64,000 bases of DNA from Larimichthys crocea (taxonomy: Eukaryota > Chordata > Actinopteri > Sciaenidae). Shown here one piece after another: positions 27,601-62,900 of the stretch. Positions within the stretch are counted from its first letter, which is position 1. Every line of letters starts with the position of its first letter. The stretch lies in contig NC_040016.1 of assembly GCF_000972845.2 (NCBI RefSeq), positions 13,722,701 to 13,786,700 on the forward strand. The letters are read 5' to 3'. The position numbers and the translations under genes were made by a program. The notes under the pieces are model-generated. The model saw nothing but the letters and a program-made list of their open reading frames with translations. It was not told the DNA's origin and searched no databases.

Positions 27601-28080
27601 AGAGAAATTGGAAACGTTATTTGCCAGTCCCTGAATTGAAATCTATTAACACCAAGTGTGTGCATGTGTATATTAATATGTGTGTGGATGGATGGTGGTG
27701 GGGGTTTAAATGTGAACAGGTGGGCATATATGAAAATAGATATAGATGTATATACAGTATGTGTGTATGTGTGTGGAGGTGTCTTACAAACACACCTGCA
27801 CCACAGAGGAAGAGTTTTCCAAGGTCAGGGATAAATCAACAGAAATTACACAGCTGCCAAAACCTATTACATCAGAACCGTGCAACACAGGGCCTACCCA
27901 ATGGGCATAGACCACTCACTGAGCATACTAAGCAAACACACATGAATCTGGCCACAAGTGTGAGTGTGGATACACTCAATACACAAATGGACAAAACAAC
28001 ACACAGTATAAAGTAAACTAATTTATAATCACACACTAGAACACACAGGCACGCTCACACTAACACACTTCATATGCTCA
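24640..28080. other. Intergenic DNA, nothing recognised
   Basis: The largest frame, 131 codons at 27621-28016 on the plus strand, is low in complexity and lacks any domain or splice context. The rest is AT-rich unique sequence. Confidence 0.45.
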
Positions 28081-28084
28081 TAAT

Positions 28085-28335
28085 TTTTAATACATTTTCT
28101 TCCTGCCACACAGTATTTATTGTGTAGCTTTGCCTGGGGATCTCAGGCAGGAGAACTGTGTCTTCTTTTAAATCACTTCTTAAAACTCACCTTATCTTCT
28201 TTTTTTCTTAACTGGTGGTATCTGTTGTAATTATTTTAATTCATTTTAAAATATATTGTGTTTGTATGTGATTTACTTTCATTCTTGTAAAGCCACTCGT
28301 AACTTTGTTTGTAACGGCCAGGTTTTATACAAATA
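28085..28335 (+). mobile_element. LINE 3' end remnant
   Basis: One frame reads SSFKSLLKTHLIFF, matching the F-K-S-x-L-K-T-H-L motif at the end of many fish LINE reverse transcriptases. It is followed by an AT-rich tail with GTAAAGCCACTCGTAACTTT, resembling the usual 'GCACTTTGTAA' ending. Strongly diverged. Confidence 0.45.
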
Positions 28336-28339
28336 AGTC

Positions 28340-31300
28340 ATCAGATAGTGCCCATGCTCCTCTGCAAGATTCCAACTAAAAACAGAAACATAAAATATGA
28401 GAGATTCTCCTCACTTAGGACAAACCAAGACAAATTTGACTCTGTGTTGATGGACTATGAAAACATTTAAATAATATTAAATTAACTGTAAGCAGAAAGC
28501 TTTCTAAAAGATATTCAGCCCCTAGTCATGGTTCCTCTCTCCTCAATTCTTTTTCACGGTCATATATCGATGCAAGCTGCACACAGGTACAAAATCAGGC
28601 CCAGCATTTGTAACAGTCATCCATATCTAACCATGAAATTGTGAGGGCACCAACAAAGCACTTAACACTATGGTGAAGAGATAAGGATAATGACAACAGT
28701 GTATAACCCATTTTTTTGGTCCTCAAGGCTGTAAAGATGCAATGCAGGTAAAGCAATGGTATAACAAATCAAACCTCCACACTCACACACACACATTTTA
28801 CTTACCGGTAATTGCTACGTTTTGGTAAAGCAACCTTCCTGAGATATTTCATACAACAAAAGACAATATAATCTTGCAGATATATATATATGCACACAGA
28901 GAACAATCAGCCAGTTGCAGGCACCAAGCAATCAACAAACCCATAAGCAAAACACCTGGGAAGCAGCTGGGAAAGAAAATACATTATTAAGGCCCATTAA
29001 GGCAAATTCACTTCTACTTAGCCAATAAAGAACAATAAAACAATTCAATATGTGTGAAACAAGAAAAAGTCCAATAAAAAAAGTAAGTTCTCAAAAAACA
29101 ATTAGTCCACATATAAGAACATCTGTGTAGAATAAAGGAAACATCATAAATATTATATTAAGTAAAAGTAAATAATAGTAAAACCTCCATCCAATCCAAC
29201 TCTGCACACAACAAAATATTTGGCCAATTATACAAGAAAACTACAAGACACCCAATTAATCTCAATGTAATCTGAAGTGGTACCAAAAAAATACACAGAA
29301 TGAGATATTGAATCACCCCTTGGGTCAGTTAATAAACCCTTTCCGACTCCATTAAAGATTCTGCTAATGATGATGGTAGATGGTGCTAATGTTGAGTTTT
29401 TCAAGCCACACTTCATTTGCTGCCAAATGAAAAAGAGAGGGAGGGCAATGGAAAGAAAGAAAGATGCCTAGAGAGTCCTCAGGTGTCCTCTCCTTTGACC
29501 CATGAACTCTATCTCTCTCTCTCTACAGATGTGAGTGGGTAGAGTAGGTCAAGGTTCACTATGCAGTGTAATAGCTTTTCATTGACTGTTTATAATGTCA
29601 GTGGAATTGAATGTGTCACTTAGGAAGCAAACATAGTAGGCAGCACAGGAGAAGTAAATAGATGTAGAGGTAAATAGGAGAAGAGTGTAATTATTTGAAT
29701 GAATCCAGTTCATTATGTCAGATCATTTTAAATGGTATTAATAATCATGAAAGACTTTGTCTTTGAATATACAGTATGTCATCTCTTGGTGTTCAGACAG
29801 CCACACGGTGCCTCTTCATGTCAACAACATTTACTATAGTAAAAATGCTTAATCTCTATAAACAGATATCTGCATATGAATGCAGAATAGAAAAATAACA
29901 AAAAAGATTTTGGTACCAGAAGCTTTGTGGTTTTTGTTTATAGTCCAAGTATCATCATTGATAATCACAAGGACAATTATGTCATAACTCATGGGATAAC
30001 GGTCCGCCATCTTACCTGGGTGTTGTTTACAAGAGAGCAACTATGGTTGTTGACTGTATGAAAGATTTATTTTTTTGTGGGTAAAGTAAAACTATAAAAA
30101 GTTAGTAAACTAGGTAACTTTACCATAAATTACCAAGTAAAGGACCTGCAGAGTTCTATCTAATGTTAGCTACACTAACTTAGAGCTCAAAGGTAACATT
30201 TAGCAACGCTAATGTCATAGCAAAGTTATTATTGCCGTAGCAATCAACACTTGCACTTGATGTAAAATAAACATACTGTACAACATGCTGACATGAGGAA
30301 AAGTGCTATTGTTCATTCCTAAATTATCTCGAGACAAATCCAGCAAACTATGTTTTACACAAAAAGTGAAACCCTTCAACACAAACATCCTTGACAGCAA
30401 CAGAGAGCAGTAACCAACTATCAGCCAACATATAGTTGTTCAAGGCTGAGGGGCATTTACCACATTTGTTCACTACAAGTAGCTAAACCAAATTTAGTTG
30501 TCTTGAATCCTGTAAACATTAACATAACTTGACTAAATGTCCATAAAACTGTGATAATTATAATACAGTAGTAATAGTATTAGTAATATTAATGCAGTTT
30601 GGCAAAAAAGTTACTCAATGTTGCTTTAATTTTTCATTTGTAAAAAAAAACAGGTGTTTGTTTTTGCAATACTCATTTTGGCCTTAAGAGGCTCAAGTGC
30701 ACTACTGTCTCCTGTCAAGGCCTCTGAATTTACTTGAGAAATGGTAGTAAAATGCATCTCAATTAAGAAAAGTGGGGGTTAAACAGGGTTAAAACTATAA
30801 ACCACCGTAAATTACCATGTTCTGGAAAAAAAATAACACTGATAACACTAAAATAACATTTGCATTTTGGAACATAAAACTTAACACATTAAGACACATT
30901 TAATAACTTAAAAAATCCTCCTCAGTGAAAAAAAATATATACACACAGTATTTTTTTTTTATTGATGTGATATCCATTTTACATTTCCTGTAATAAGTTG
31001 GTTTTGGACCACTATTCTGTTTTTGACCTAGTTATTTAATCTATTGGTATGCATTAAATTCAATCTGACTGTTTAATGCTGCAGACCTACAGAAATGCTC
31101 TGGTAACATAATATAATCACTCTCTATAGAGTACTTGGGGTCTGATTTTAATTCTCTAATGACCCACTTTCAAGTTGGGGTGTGAGTGTAGAGAGGAACT
31201 GCCATGATCCAATGGGTATCTCTTCATTTTATGATTCTAATTTAGTTTTCAAAATGAGATATTCACTAGGCACATAAACACAGGGTTTTAAAAGTTTTAA

Positions 31301-34300
31301 ATGTTTTAAAGGCTTGTAACAAATGATACGCTATTTACAGACTGAGCCCTGTATTCTTCAAAGACATTGATTAACATATTTTTTCCATATTTATATTTCA
31401 TATTATTTGTGTGAAAACAACAACAGTGCAAAGCAGGTATTCTCATGAGCTGGTATTTTCACCATTGTCTGACGATTTCATAAAGGACCATGAACATTGT
31501 TACCCTTTTTGACCAGCCTCGCCAGTCGCTCTCACACCAGGTAGAGAAACCATTTTCTCTGTGTTGCCTCCTTTCATTACACACCAGATTACTCTCACTC
31601 ATGCCCCTCCCCTCTTCATTTCCTCTTCCCATCCTTCTCTTCCCTCACATTTTTGTCATTTTAGTTCACCAGTATATTTCCCACAGTTGGTCATCCACTT
31701 TCCTACTATACCACTCTAGCCCTATCAAGGTCGTCTATCCTGTGATAAGCATGATCACAATGTGGGTGATACATGCAAGAAACGCCTCATGTGAAGACAC
31801 TCGTGACATGCATGTGCAAAGACATGCTCATGATAACACTGAGCTTGGTGTTCCTTTTTGGGGGAGGGAAGGTTGTCAGCATCAAGCATGCAACAAAGGA
31901 ATTTACCTGATATTACATGATGCCGTGTCAAGCACTGTGAGCATGCAAGCCATTAATTTAGTGATGATGACACAGAACACACACAGAGATTCATGCAAAC
32001 ACCCACTAAAAAACAACAACATATGCAGCCACTCACAGAAGCATCTGTACACACATGTGACATGTATCAAAAAAACAACCATGCACTGTGGTATATTCAC
32101 CTGGTGTTGTAGCTTGTTCAGTCATGGTTGTTTGGAATTTGCTGCCCCCTGCTGAAATTAAAAGAATAACTCTTGCCTCATGTCACACCAGCAGGGGATC
32201 AAAAGGGAACAAAAACTGATTAAATTTAGTGTGGAAGTAGAGTCTTTTTAAAGCACTGAACCAATAACACGACCTCTGGCTGATTTTAGGCTCTGAGCCA
32301 TAGTTTAATAAAAGCGGTATCTATTATATGGAATGTTCTATTAACTCCTATTTTATTACTGCACATTTGAGGCTATTCTTAATCACATTGTCACACTTTT
32401 GTGATAAGACAAAAGTAGTCCTATAATGGTCTTGCTCATTCATTTCCCCCTTATTAGAATTTACTGCTGCATTAGCAAGGCTTCTTCCCTCCAGAGATCA
32501 CTTCTTTTTGGGTGGGAAAAAACAGAGCAGAAGAGACATATTGATCTGTTATTTTGGATTTGGCTGCATCTCCATCAAAAGACGTGATTATTAAGATAAT
32601 CTTACTATATGCACAAAGATACAGACACACAGACACAAACATACAGACACAAACTTAGTTCAACTCCTCTGCAAGGTTCCAAAACATTTTTTGGCTCCTG
32701 TCTTTTTATTTGGCCTTTCTTTATTTTCCGTCTTCTCAGTTTGCTATCTGTATTTCAGTTGAATGTTTCCTTCCTTCTTATAATCATTTGGCTGCCCCTG
32801 TGTCCTGCCTCTGGGTGCTTATCAGCAGTGCAGAATAATATTTGCATTAGATTAACACACATACTTCAGAAGTTATCAAGCCAGCAGAGACTTGTAATAG
32901 TACCTGTATCAAGGTGGGTCAACTGAACTGACTTCAGTTGCCATAAGAGTGTGAACAAACTGTATTAGCCTGAGTAAATCTATTTCACAATGCATAAGTG
33001 TTTTGTTTTTTTTCTCTAAAAGATGAGCATCAAATAACAATAAAAATCTAAGACGTCAAGCACAGTGAGAAATCTAGTGCACTGTAATGGATGACAGGGT
33101 AACAAGATTTGGTGCAACATTATTGGTTTCATCCATGCATTTACAGTAAAGTGATTTCCTTTCTCACTTCCTATCAAAAGATCAGGATAAAAATCTAGGT
33201 TGCTATGATCTTTAGGCAAGGCTGACTTTTGGCCATGGTGCTTTGTGTTTCTATCTTGGCTCTGTCCTGAAGCACTGCCCCAGAACACTGTGCGTGACTC
33301 AGCTAATCTGTTATGCCTTCTACATAACCGCAGGGAAGAACGCTGCTTCTCCTTTTCCTCTCGTACTGACTCTTCTTCTATATGTTGTCTCGCTTTTCCT
33401 CATCTGTCGTAAAGCATCTGCATCAGTCTGTTTCTCCGTCACTTTTGTAAATTTGTGTCTGTCTGTTTGTGCTGTTCACACTGTATAATTGTTACTTTAT
33501 TCATGCAATAGCATGTGTTTGCTTGCTTGTCTTTCATCTCACTTGCCTCCCTTTCACCTGTCTTGCTCTCACTGCAAAGTTACTGCAAATGATTGTTTCT
33601 CTCCATACTATCATCACTGACTGTATGGCTGTGGTTTATCTGTCTGTCTACTTGTGTTTATCAAAATGAGTAAAACTGACTAAAAACATTATTTTTGCAA
33701 AATCTGAGAAATTATTCATAATACCATGTTATCATTCTTCTTCTGGCAATGTTTTATCATCAAATGTACCATATGCTACCCCAATGCAAAATGGCATAAA
33801 ACAGTACATACAACATATAATAAAAATATGTAAAATTCATAATAACTAAAATACATGTGGTGGCTCTATCTGCCAGCTATTATTTTTATTTCCCTGAGTG
33901 GCCAAAAATTAATCAGTGCCATTTTAGGGACTAAATTAAATCCTCTGACGTATCTTTCTTTGTGGTTGCTTCCAGGAAAACTTCAATTTAACACTGACAG
34001 TCTGCCACCTGTCTTCATTTAATCATTGAGAAACTGGAATAAAACCCTGCCTAGAGAAATTTTATTCATAATGTATACAGTATGTGCCTGTCAGCCAACA
34101 GCAATGTTTTAGATAAAGGTTTTAGATTAAAACTTATCTCCAAAAAGGAAAAAAAAATAGAAGTCATTTCGTTGCATTCGAGAGAGAGTGATTTTCCAGC
34201 TGACAGCCATTTAACCTTCGTATCATTCTCTGAATGGATTTTTTGCTTTGCTGAGTCCAGAAGTTTTTTTCAGCTCATAAAGTGGTCTCAGAAGTTTGCA

Positions 34301-35190
34301 GCAGCAACGTGACTTAACAACACAATTTTGCTTCACGTTTACTTCACACCATCTACCGGATGAAGTCAAGATGTCACCTCCAAATCAAAGAAAGTAAAGC
34401 TGATTTCAGAAATGCACAGTTGGATGTGTGCCCCCTGCACTCACACGCATACTGAAACACATACCCTGAGGCCCATACAAGACCCATTGGAAGGGGATTT
34501 CATCAGATCTAGACTACAGTGATGTGGAGGTCCCTCATACGATTATCTAATAAGATCATAGTAAGAAAAGACAGATGTTGTCACCAAGAGTGAAAGAGGC
34601 TGCAGTTGGCCTCATGGTTTGGCTGCGTGACATTGGTGTTGGTTGCTTCATGTTGTTGGCTGAAAAGGTGATCTGCAAATAGCAAACTAGTAGGTATAAT
34701 GGAGCAATGGACATGTCAGCATTCAGTCACTTTTGGCCAATGCCCAGGACGATACTCACAAGTGCAAGTGCAAACAACACACCCATGTGAGGTTTACTGT
34801 ACATGTTTAATTTTTCCTGTGCAATGTATTTAGCTTACATCTTCATCTACAATATGACCTGTAGACAAATCAGTGCACATAAGCAATGTTTGACCATTGT
34901 CTATTTCTTCTTCTCATATTTAAATGTAAAATAAATTGCTTATGTGGTTAACACCACAGAAACCTTTTTCTGCTCCATATCCCATTACTGCTTGTGTCAA
35001 TAATCCACTTGCTGTATCGTACTTGGTAAAATGTCATCTTATCTTATCAGATCCTATCATTTCATAGAAGTGTTGAAACTTTTAAAGGGCTTTACGATGG
35101 AAATGTCAGTATCTAAGAGCAGTTTCTTTCTCTTTTGTGGTGCTGAATTGTGAGATTAAGTTCAATAAAAAGACCAGAGTCTATACTCCA
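28340..35190. other. Intergenic DNA, nothing recognised
   Basis: Holds the longest open frame of the window (221 codons, 31490-32155 plus), judged spurious for lack of domains and its low-complexity composition. Tetranucleotide-like CA/ATAC patches and AT-rich unique DNA fill the rest. Confidence 0.45.
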
Positions 35191-35205
35191 CTTTCCTTTA
35201 TAATA

Positions 35206-35211
35206 TTTATT
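35206..35211 (-). terminator. Candidate polyadenylation signal AATAAA
   Basis: Canonical hexamer on the minus strand (TTTATT on the plus strand) and the first one seen downstream of the slc6a11 stop. Opposite-strand AATAAA at 35164-35169 is close by, so the element could also be chance in AT-rich DNA. Confidence 0.25.
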
Positions 35212-37510
35212 CTTAAAAATGAGTAAGCAGACAATTCACGTGTCCTGTGAATACCAAAATGTGTGTAGAACAGTACAGAACAGTAAAACACTTTTCATTA
35301 TATTTCTATAACAAGATCTTTTGAGCGACATATCAAAAGTCAAAACAAAGGACGTATTCTTTTTAATACAGCAGTTCTTTTAAAACATCTTTCATCTCAA
35401 GAAATAAACCACAGATTTCTAGAAAGAGATGTAAAATATACATCGACATGATCAGTGTTAAACAGCGGGCTATAATTTCTGATGCACACAACTATTAGCT
35501 TTGCACAAACATCAGTGAAGAGGTGATAAAGTCATAATGCAACCACACCAGAGGGACCAATCACATGTTTAAGAGGATGTCACAGCTTAGACAGGAGGGG
35601 CTTCTCTCACTTATCACTTCCTCGATTTCCCTCATTACTTACTCGATCACACACTTCCTCAGCTCATCAATTCCTTATTTCTTCCCCTGCTTTCTTTGCC
35701 TCCTCCTGAAAAACTGTAGAGAGAAATTTCAGTTTCATCCCCTCAGATGCATTCCTCTGATTGCACTTTCATCAGGAAACAAGGACAAAGGGAAGAAAGG
35801 AAGGGAAGTGAGAAAGTCGGACAAAGCAAGGAAGGGAGGTAGGGCAACTCGTAGTCATTCGAGTGCTGATTGGATGAGGCTGTAATGGACTGAGATTGAT
35901 CTGAACAATGAGACCAGCTCATTGACTCTCACCACAATTAAATGGATGACAGGGACAGACTGTGCTTTCACCCCTGCAGCGGCTCAGACAGCAAAATTAA
36001 AATATCTATTTTTTTTTTCAGCAAGGTTTAACGCTTTACAATGTCAGAAGAAAGGTCGCAGAGACACTAATCGATAGCAAGGCTATCGCTGATGCATAGG
36101 TCTGTGACGAAACACAAAGCTTTCAAGCAGCATCATGGCTTCATCTAAGGCCCATATCATTGCTCAAGCCCTCTATGTGATGAAGAGAAAGACAGAAGTG
36201 GAAAAAAAAGGGACAGAAGCAGACAAGCAGAGGTTGAAGATGAGAAGGAAGGACAGTGGGACAAAAGGGAGAAGAGGAAGGGCTGTAACAAGAGGAAAGA
36301 ATAAAAAGAACAGGGATAAGAAGACAGATGGGTTTTGAAATGCTCATCTGATGGATGTCCATTTTCTCTTCCACAGACGGAGCAGGAAATAAAAATGCAA
36401 GGGTGAAAGCACGTCTGTCTGTCACTCTGCGTTAGGCTCAGCATAATTACTGTGAAATGACAGATACCCACGACTTATAGGAGGGCAGCTAGAGGAGAGA
36501 GAGATAGAGAGAGAGGGAGAGGTGTTTTTAGACTCAGCCTGCGAGTCACTCACTGTCATTTGTAGTCATGTGACAATTTGTAGCTTAAAAACTAGAGAGG
36601 TAAAATAAAAAACTGAGGGGTTTAAAAGAGTGTTTAAACTCTGGACCTCTTCATTTGCTCCTCAAGTCTATTTGGAAAGAGCAGTGCCATGGAAATCAGC
36701 AAAGCCGTCAGTGACTTAATATATCCTAACACGATAATCAATCACCTAATAATATCATTCAGTTAAGCTGAGTTTTTTTGCGTCTGTTGCTATGGCAAAT
36801 TTTAAATTCAAGTAAGAATCACTCAAGGCCCAAAAAAATTGTTCCACAGCCCTTACAGTCACAGCTGGTTCAGATATTGTCCAAGATGCCAATGGCAAAA
36901 CTCTTTATATACAACTCAAAGTTTTACTTGCAGGAGTATTCAGGGTATGCCCTCCTATAGCCTCAGTACCAACACATACTGCAGTACTCACAAAACTATG
37001 TAGAATGGTCCCCAAACTGCTACATCTTAGATAGTCACATTTGGGTACCTAGTACCTAATAGAGAGGCACAGCACTTTGCCAATGAATGTACAGTGTAAG
37101 CCTTTTACAACACAACACGGTATTGCTCTAAAGGCCCAGACACTAGTGTGACGAGTACTGAGAAGGTACCAGGACAAGTTTTAACCATATATCGTATGTC
37201 ATCAAACAGATTTTTTAAATATTAATGGTTAGAAAAGAAAGAAACACCTGCTTTAGTCACAATGTTAACTGAAAACAACAAATGTGTTATCCAAGTTTGT
37301 GCAAAACAGAAGCAGACTACATAATCACGTGATAACTTTTCCTTTTTTTTCCTTTTTTTTTTTACAAAACAAAAATAACACTCCGAGTCATTTGTTTCAT
37401 TTCCTGCTTTGTGTAGTGGTGGATAATGATGTTGTTGTTTGCTGTTGTTTTCGCTTGTTTGACTTATCGTGAAGACGGCAGGCAGCTTGGTCAGTCGGTC
37501 AGGCAGTCGG
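35206..37510 (-). other. Possible slc6a11 3' untranslated region
   Basis: After the stop at 37511, the first canonical AATAAA I find on the minus strand is at 35211-35206; an ATTAAA variant lies at 35367-35362. A leader-to-tail message ending here would have a 2.3-kb 3' UTR. Within it are purine-rich tracts (36180-36330, 36490-36525) and a pyrimidine tract near 37340. Without transcript data the true end is unknown and earlier variant signals may be used. Confidence 0.25.
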
Positions 37511-58917
<21,407 letters not shown>

Positions 58918-58934
58918 GACGCTCCAGCAGCCCG

Positions 58935-59619
58935 CTGAGAGAGAAAAACAAAAAAACACATGGACGGACGATTTATAAAAGGTGACCTCATAACCAAAAC
59001 TTTAAATGGATTCATTGACTTTTTCTAGAATCTGTATTTTTCTTTGGGACATCTGAATCTGAATGGGACTGTTCCATTAATGCAAAACCACGCCCATTGA
59101 ATAGTCCACACTCATGTATGTGAAGGTTCAAATCAAAGCAGTCCAATTAATTTTCATTTATTGCGTAACTGCACAGCCCTTTAAAACAGCCATAAGTCTA
59201 AATAAAGAATGAGCACTGAGGGATTACTGTAAGTGTGATCATTCTATTATTTCAATTGACAGATAAGAACATGAATAGAACAGAGTGGAAAACAGTACAA
59301 TAATGATGCCTGTGAGTGGGCAGCAAGCCTTTAGTGAACTTCAGCTAAACTTCAGTGAAAACTGTCTTACTTCTCCACTCTTATATCACTGTAATAACCT
59401 GTTGAAATACAGTCTACCAACCGAACAATGATTATCTACTTACTGTGAGTAAGTTAACAGCCTATTAATAAGTTAGAATCACTCAATCAAACAGTAAAAA
59501 ACAAAACAAAACAGTCAATCGAAAGGCAAAATGAGAAAACGGTGTTAGTAATATTTAGTGTGCCACAGAAATGATCGTGCAAATATGAAGCAAAGACATG
59601 TAACAGTGACTCTACTCAC
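58935..59619 (-). other. slc6a11 leader intron
   Basis: A 685-bp intron between the untranslated exon and the start-codon exon. It has GT-AG ends and no repeats recognised. Confidence 0.6.
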
Positions 59620-59790
59620 CAGTCTCCTATGGATCAGTGGCAAACCTTTTGGCTCCCGCGATGATGCGCACTAACAATTGCCTTTACAAAAACACAGGAT
59701 GGTTTAGCCTGATCGGGGGGGTGGAAAAAAAACAGGAGAGAGGGGGCAGAAGAGGAAAAGGGAAACAATCTGGATCCGCGTTGAGTGAAG
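59620..59790 (-). other. slc6a11: slc6a11 untranslated exon 1 (5' leader)
   Basis: The 3' boundary is a good donor (ACTG/GTGAGT) with the last exon base at 59620. Joined to the acceptor at 58934, it puts an in-frame TAG (59629-59627) 30 nt before the ATG, which supports the chosen start. The 5' boundary is inferred from a weak TATA-like element about 30 bp further upstream, so it is approximate. I see no upstream ATG between about 59790 and 59620. The leader intron is 58935-59619. Confidence 0.6.
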
Positions 59791-59811
59791 TGGTTTTGTT
59801 AAGTCTCTCGT

Positions 59812-59818
59812 CTATATA
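59812..59818 (-). promoter_or_regulatory. Possible TATA-like element of slc6a11
   Basis: On the minus strand the sequence reads TTTATATAGA, about 30 bp before the inferred start of exon 1. The flanks are richer in CpG than the surrounding DNA. This is a weak match to the TATA consensus and no transcription start is shown. Confidence 0.3.
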
Positions 59819-59949
59819 AAGGAAGATCCCAGACGTTGCAGAGTGACGGTAGATCTTGCACCAGGCGATGGATAACCTGCGACTGCGCTCCCACTCTCCA
59901 AGCGGTCTACTCTCAAGCGCCTCTACTTGGATAAAAGCCATGTGGTAAC

Positions 59950-62900
59950 CAATCTAGCTCTCACATCAGCGTTACCACGGCGCAGAGAGAGCAGGGTGAC
60001 ATGGGGAGACGAGCAAAACACGAGAAAAGAAAGTTAGGTTGATGTAAGTTTAAGCATTAGCTTTAGAGTTTTTCTAAAATGTCCGACAATCCCAAGTATT
60101 AAGTTTTTAATTACAGCTGCCCCATTAGCTTTAAATATCTCTAAATATATGGGTGGGACGTGGCATACCCAACCCAATATCAAGCACTCCAGTCTCCATA
60201 TTAGCATTTTTTTCTTCTGCTCTCCATTTGAGACCTTGACTATAATTTCATTTTATTTAATATTCAGATTTTTTTTTTGTATTTATATTTATTTAAATCA
60301 TGTATGTGTGTTACAATGTGTCATTGTGGTTCAAATGAATAATCCTTGATACTGATTCATCTTCAAAAAAAAAGACTGAATTACATTTCTGGAAATATTT
60401 CTGTCTCTTATGACACACCAAATCATATCATGCCTACAGTACTCATTTAAAGTTGTAAATTCAGAGTGCAACAAGCCACGACAGATCTAACACTGATGCT
60501 GCATTTTCTGTTATTTTGCTGTCTGGGTCTTTTTCTCATAATTGTGTCCGTTCTCAATGAGGCTCATAATAGCAAACACTGAATCAACAAAGACCTGCAA
60601 CCTCATATGTAAACAAACTGGTGTGTGCAGATGAATAAATTACGTTTAGCTGGCAAGTCTGAAGTAGGCAAGTAGAGCTCTATGCATGTAGCTAAAACAA
60701 CTGATTCATAATTTCTATAAAATGGCAACTTGGCAAAGTTAGAATGACCCATTGTCACAATTCCTGCAATCTGATATAATTTGTCTTTACAGGTTTACCT
60801 TCCCTTCAGCTCAGCTTTTACAGATTCAGTATGTCAGGGCAGCATGCATGTGTTTACTGAGTTTACATTTAAATCTTAAAACTTAATATATTGGGGTTTC
60901 AGACCAAACATCTCCAATGTAAACGTAATCACAACATGAGAAAAAATGACATCAAGTCTGCTTTACAGCGCAGACAGTATATCAGAATAGATATTATCTG
61001 TAAATATTACCTGTCACAGATACAGTATAGAGATACAGCATATGTATCAAGAAAATAAGAGATAAATCAACAGTAAATTCATTATTTTTAGTACAAATTA
61101 ACAGCTACAGTTAAGAGACCCATATCAAAAACATGTATTTTGTTAAAAGAATATCATCAAATAGTATCAGCTTAAAAACTGTTATAGTTATCAGTCTATG
61201 TACATGCACAGAAATTACATTTAAAGTCCTTTAAACACAATTCAATGCTAAATACTTTTATTCCTTTCACCTGAGGTGTTTGTTGGTTGTGGACTTGTGG
61301 GAAGTCAAGTCTCATTCTTTAAAGAGGCAGTGACCCCATTTGATTTATGAATTGATGTCAACAGTCTGGTCCTCTTTGTCACAGCAGTTGCTCCTGGGGG
61401 CTTTGCTCGCAGCATACCAACTCACCTCTTTGTCCCCTCTAGAAGTCACTCTGCACCGAGGATACAATATGAATGGATTTCCTCATTTAAAAACATCGTA
61501 TTGTTGTTGTCACTAGCTAATGATGAATGATCAGACTATCATAAAGTCTTAATAACCCATGCTGTTTGAAAAACAATTATTCCTTATGGGCTTAAAAAAG
61601 GAGTTTGTAGTGTTTGTAAGGTTTGTTCATACACAAGTTGATTGCCTGGTTTCCAGGCGTGATAGACTCGGTGCACTAGGAACTCCCCTGACTCTAAAAG
61701 CCTGACCTAGTCTCTAAGAATCCCTTCACGCAAGGGTCACTCGTCATTAGAAGCTTAAAGGAAGTGCCCTGCATAAAAAGTATGGCCACCCAAAGCGGTT
61801 GGCAAACACCAACTGTGCTTTTCAGGCAGAGTCAAGTCCTTTATTTATGTTGCCCTGTACAACATTATCAGATAGGGAATGCTTGATGAAGATAAAACTT
61901 CTGATAATTTCTTGCAGGTATCTGAAGCTAGTACTCCTGGTTTCATGCTGCTTTGCTCTGTGCATGCTTGGTAAGCAGAATCAGCGCATATATTCCTCTC
62001 AAAAGTGTTGCATGGAGCTACAGTGCAATAAGTGTGTCAATATAAGTACAGAAAATAACATTTGACTCTGTATAATGTAGGGACAGATACTCAAAGGAAG
62101 GTTAAGAGTGAGTTGTGGACTACGATGTGAGAGAGTTTGCACCCAAAAGACATGTTAGAAACAGAAAACCTTTCACTCCAGCACTGGATTGTCTGTTGAC
62201 AAGATGGTTACAGGTCATTCTCTTTAGCCATTATCCTTCTGGCCTACTGACTCCAGAACAATCACGATTTCTTCAATGTGATTGGCCACCTCGGTCCTAA
62301 GGGACCACAAACTTGTTTTATTGGTTGTTGGAGTCAGGAGGAATAGAGTGACTTTGCTGTCCAGTTAGGACACTAGAAAAAGAAGACATGTTGCTAGGAT
62401 ACCTATCATCAGTCTTCTATAAGATGCTGTGAGTGAGAGAGTAAATAAGATAAGAGATTGTAGTGCAGTATATTAGAAGCAAAGGTGTAAGGAATAAAAA
62501 CAAAAGCATAAGTGGTTAAAAAAAGCAAAAGGATAGAGAGAATTAAAAATGAAGGACATAAGGAGGGCGAATAAAACTGCCTGCATCTCTCTCGCCTTCT
62601 TCTCACATGATGTTATGTAACAGTGGCTTTTTTTTCTCATAGTTTTGTGATTGCTGCTCAGTTTGTCTGTGAATCTCTCTATAGCAAATATATTTTCACT
62701 CAGAACTGAAATGGTGCTTTCAATAGGTTTGTGAATCTGCTTTTTTCACAGAAGGTTTTGTTTCTTACTAATTTTACTACAAACTGTAACAATAACGTTA
62801 GCAGCTCCATGCATTGTTTTTAACTGATGTCTGAACTTAACTGAATTTATTCTGTCTTTGCAGAGACTGACAAGAAAAGAACATACTGATGTCTCCTGTA

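Noticed and set aside
27621..28016. 131-codon plus frame
   Set aside because: Reads through GT-rich and CA-rich simple sequence; no domain or splice signals fit.
31490..32155. Longest open frame in the window, 221 codons, plus strand
   Set aside because: Composition is skewed (Ser/Leu-rich then His/Thr-rich), there is no recognisable domain, no promoter or splice context, and it lies in AT-rich intergenic DNA.
36135..36338. Lys/Arg-rich 67-codon plus frame and its minus-strand shadows
   Set aside because: Purine-rich low-complexity DNA in the presumed 3' region of slc6a11; basic composition follows from AAG/AGG bias.
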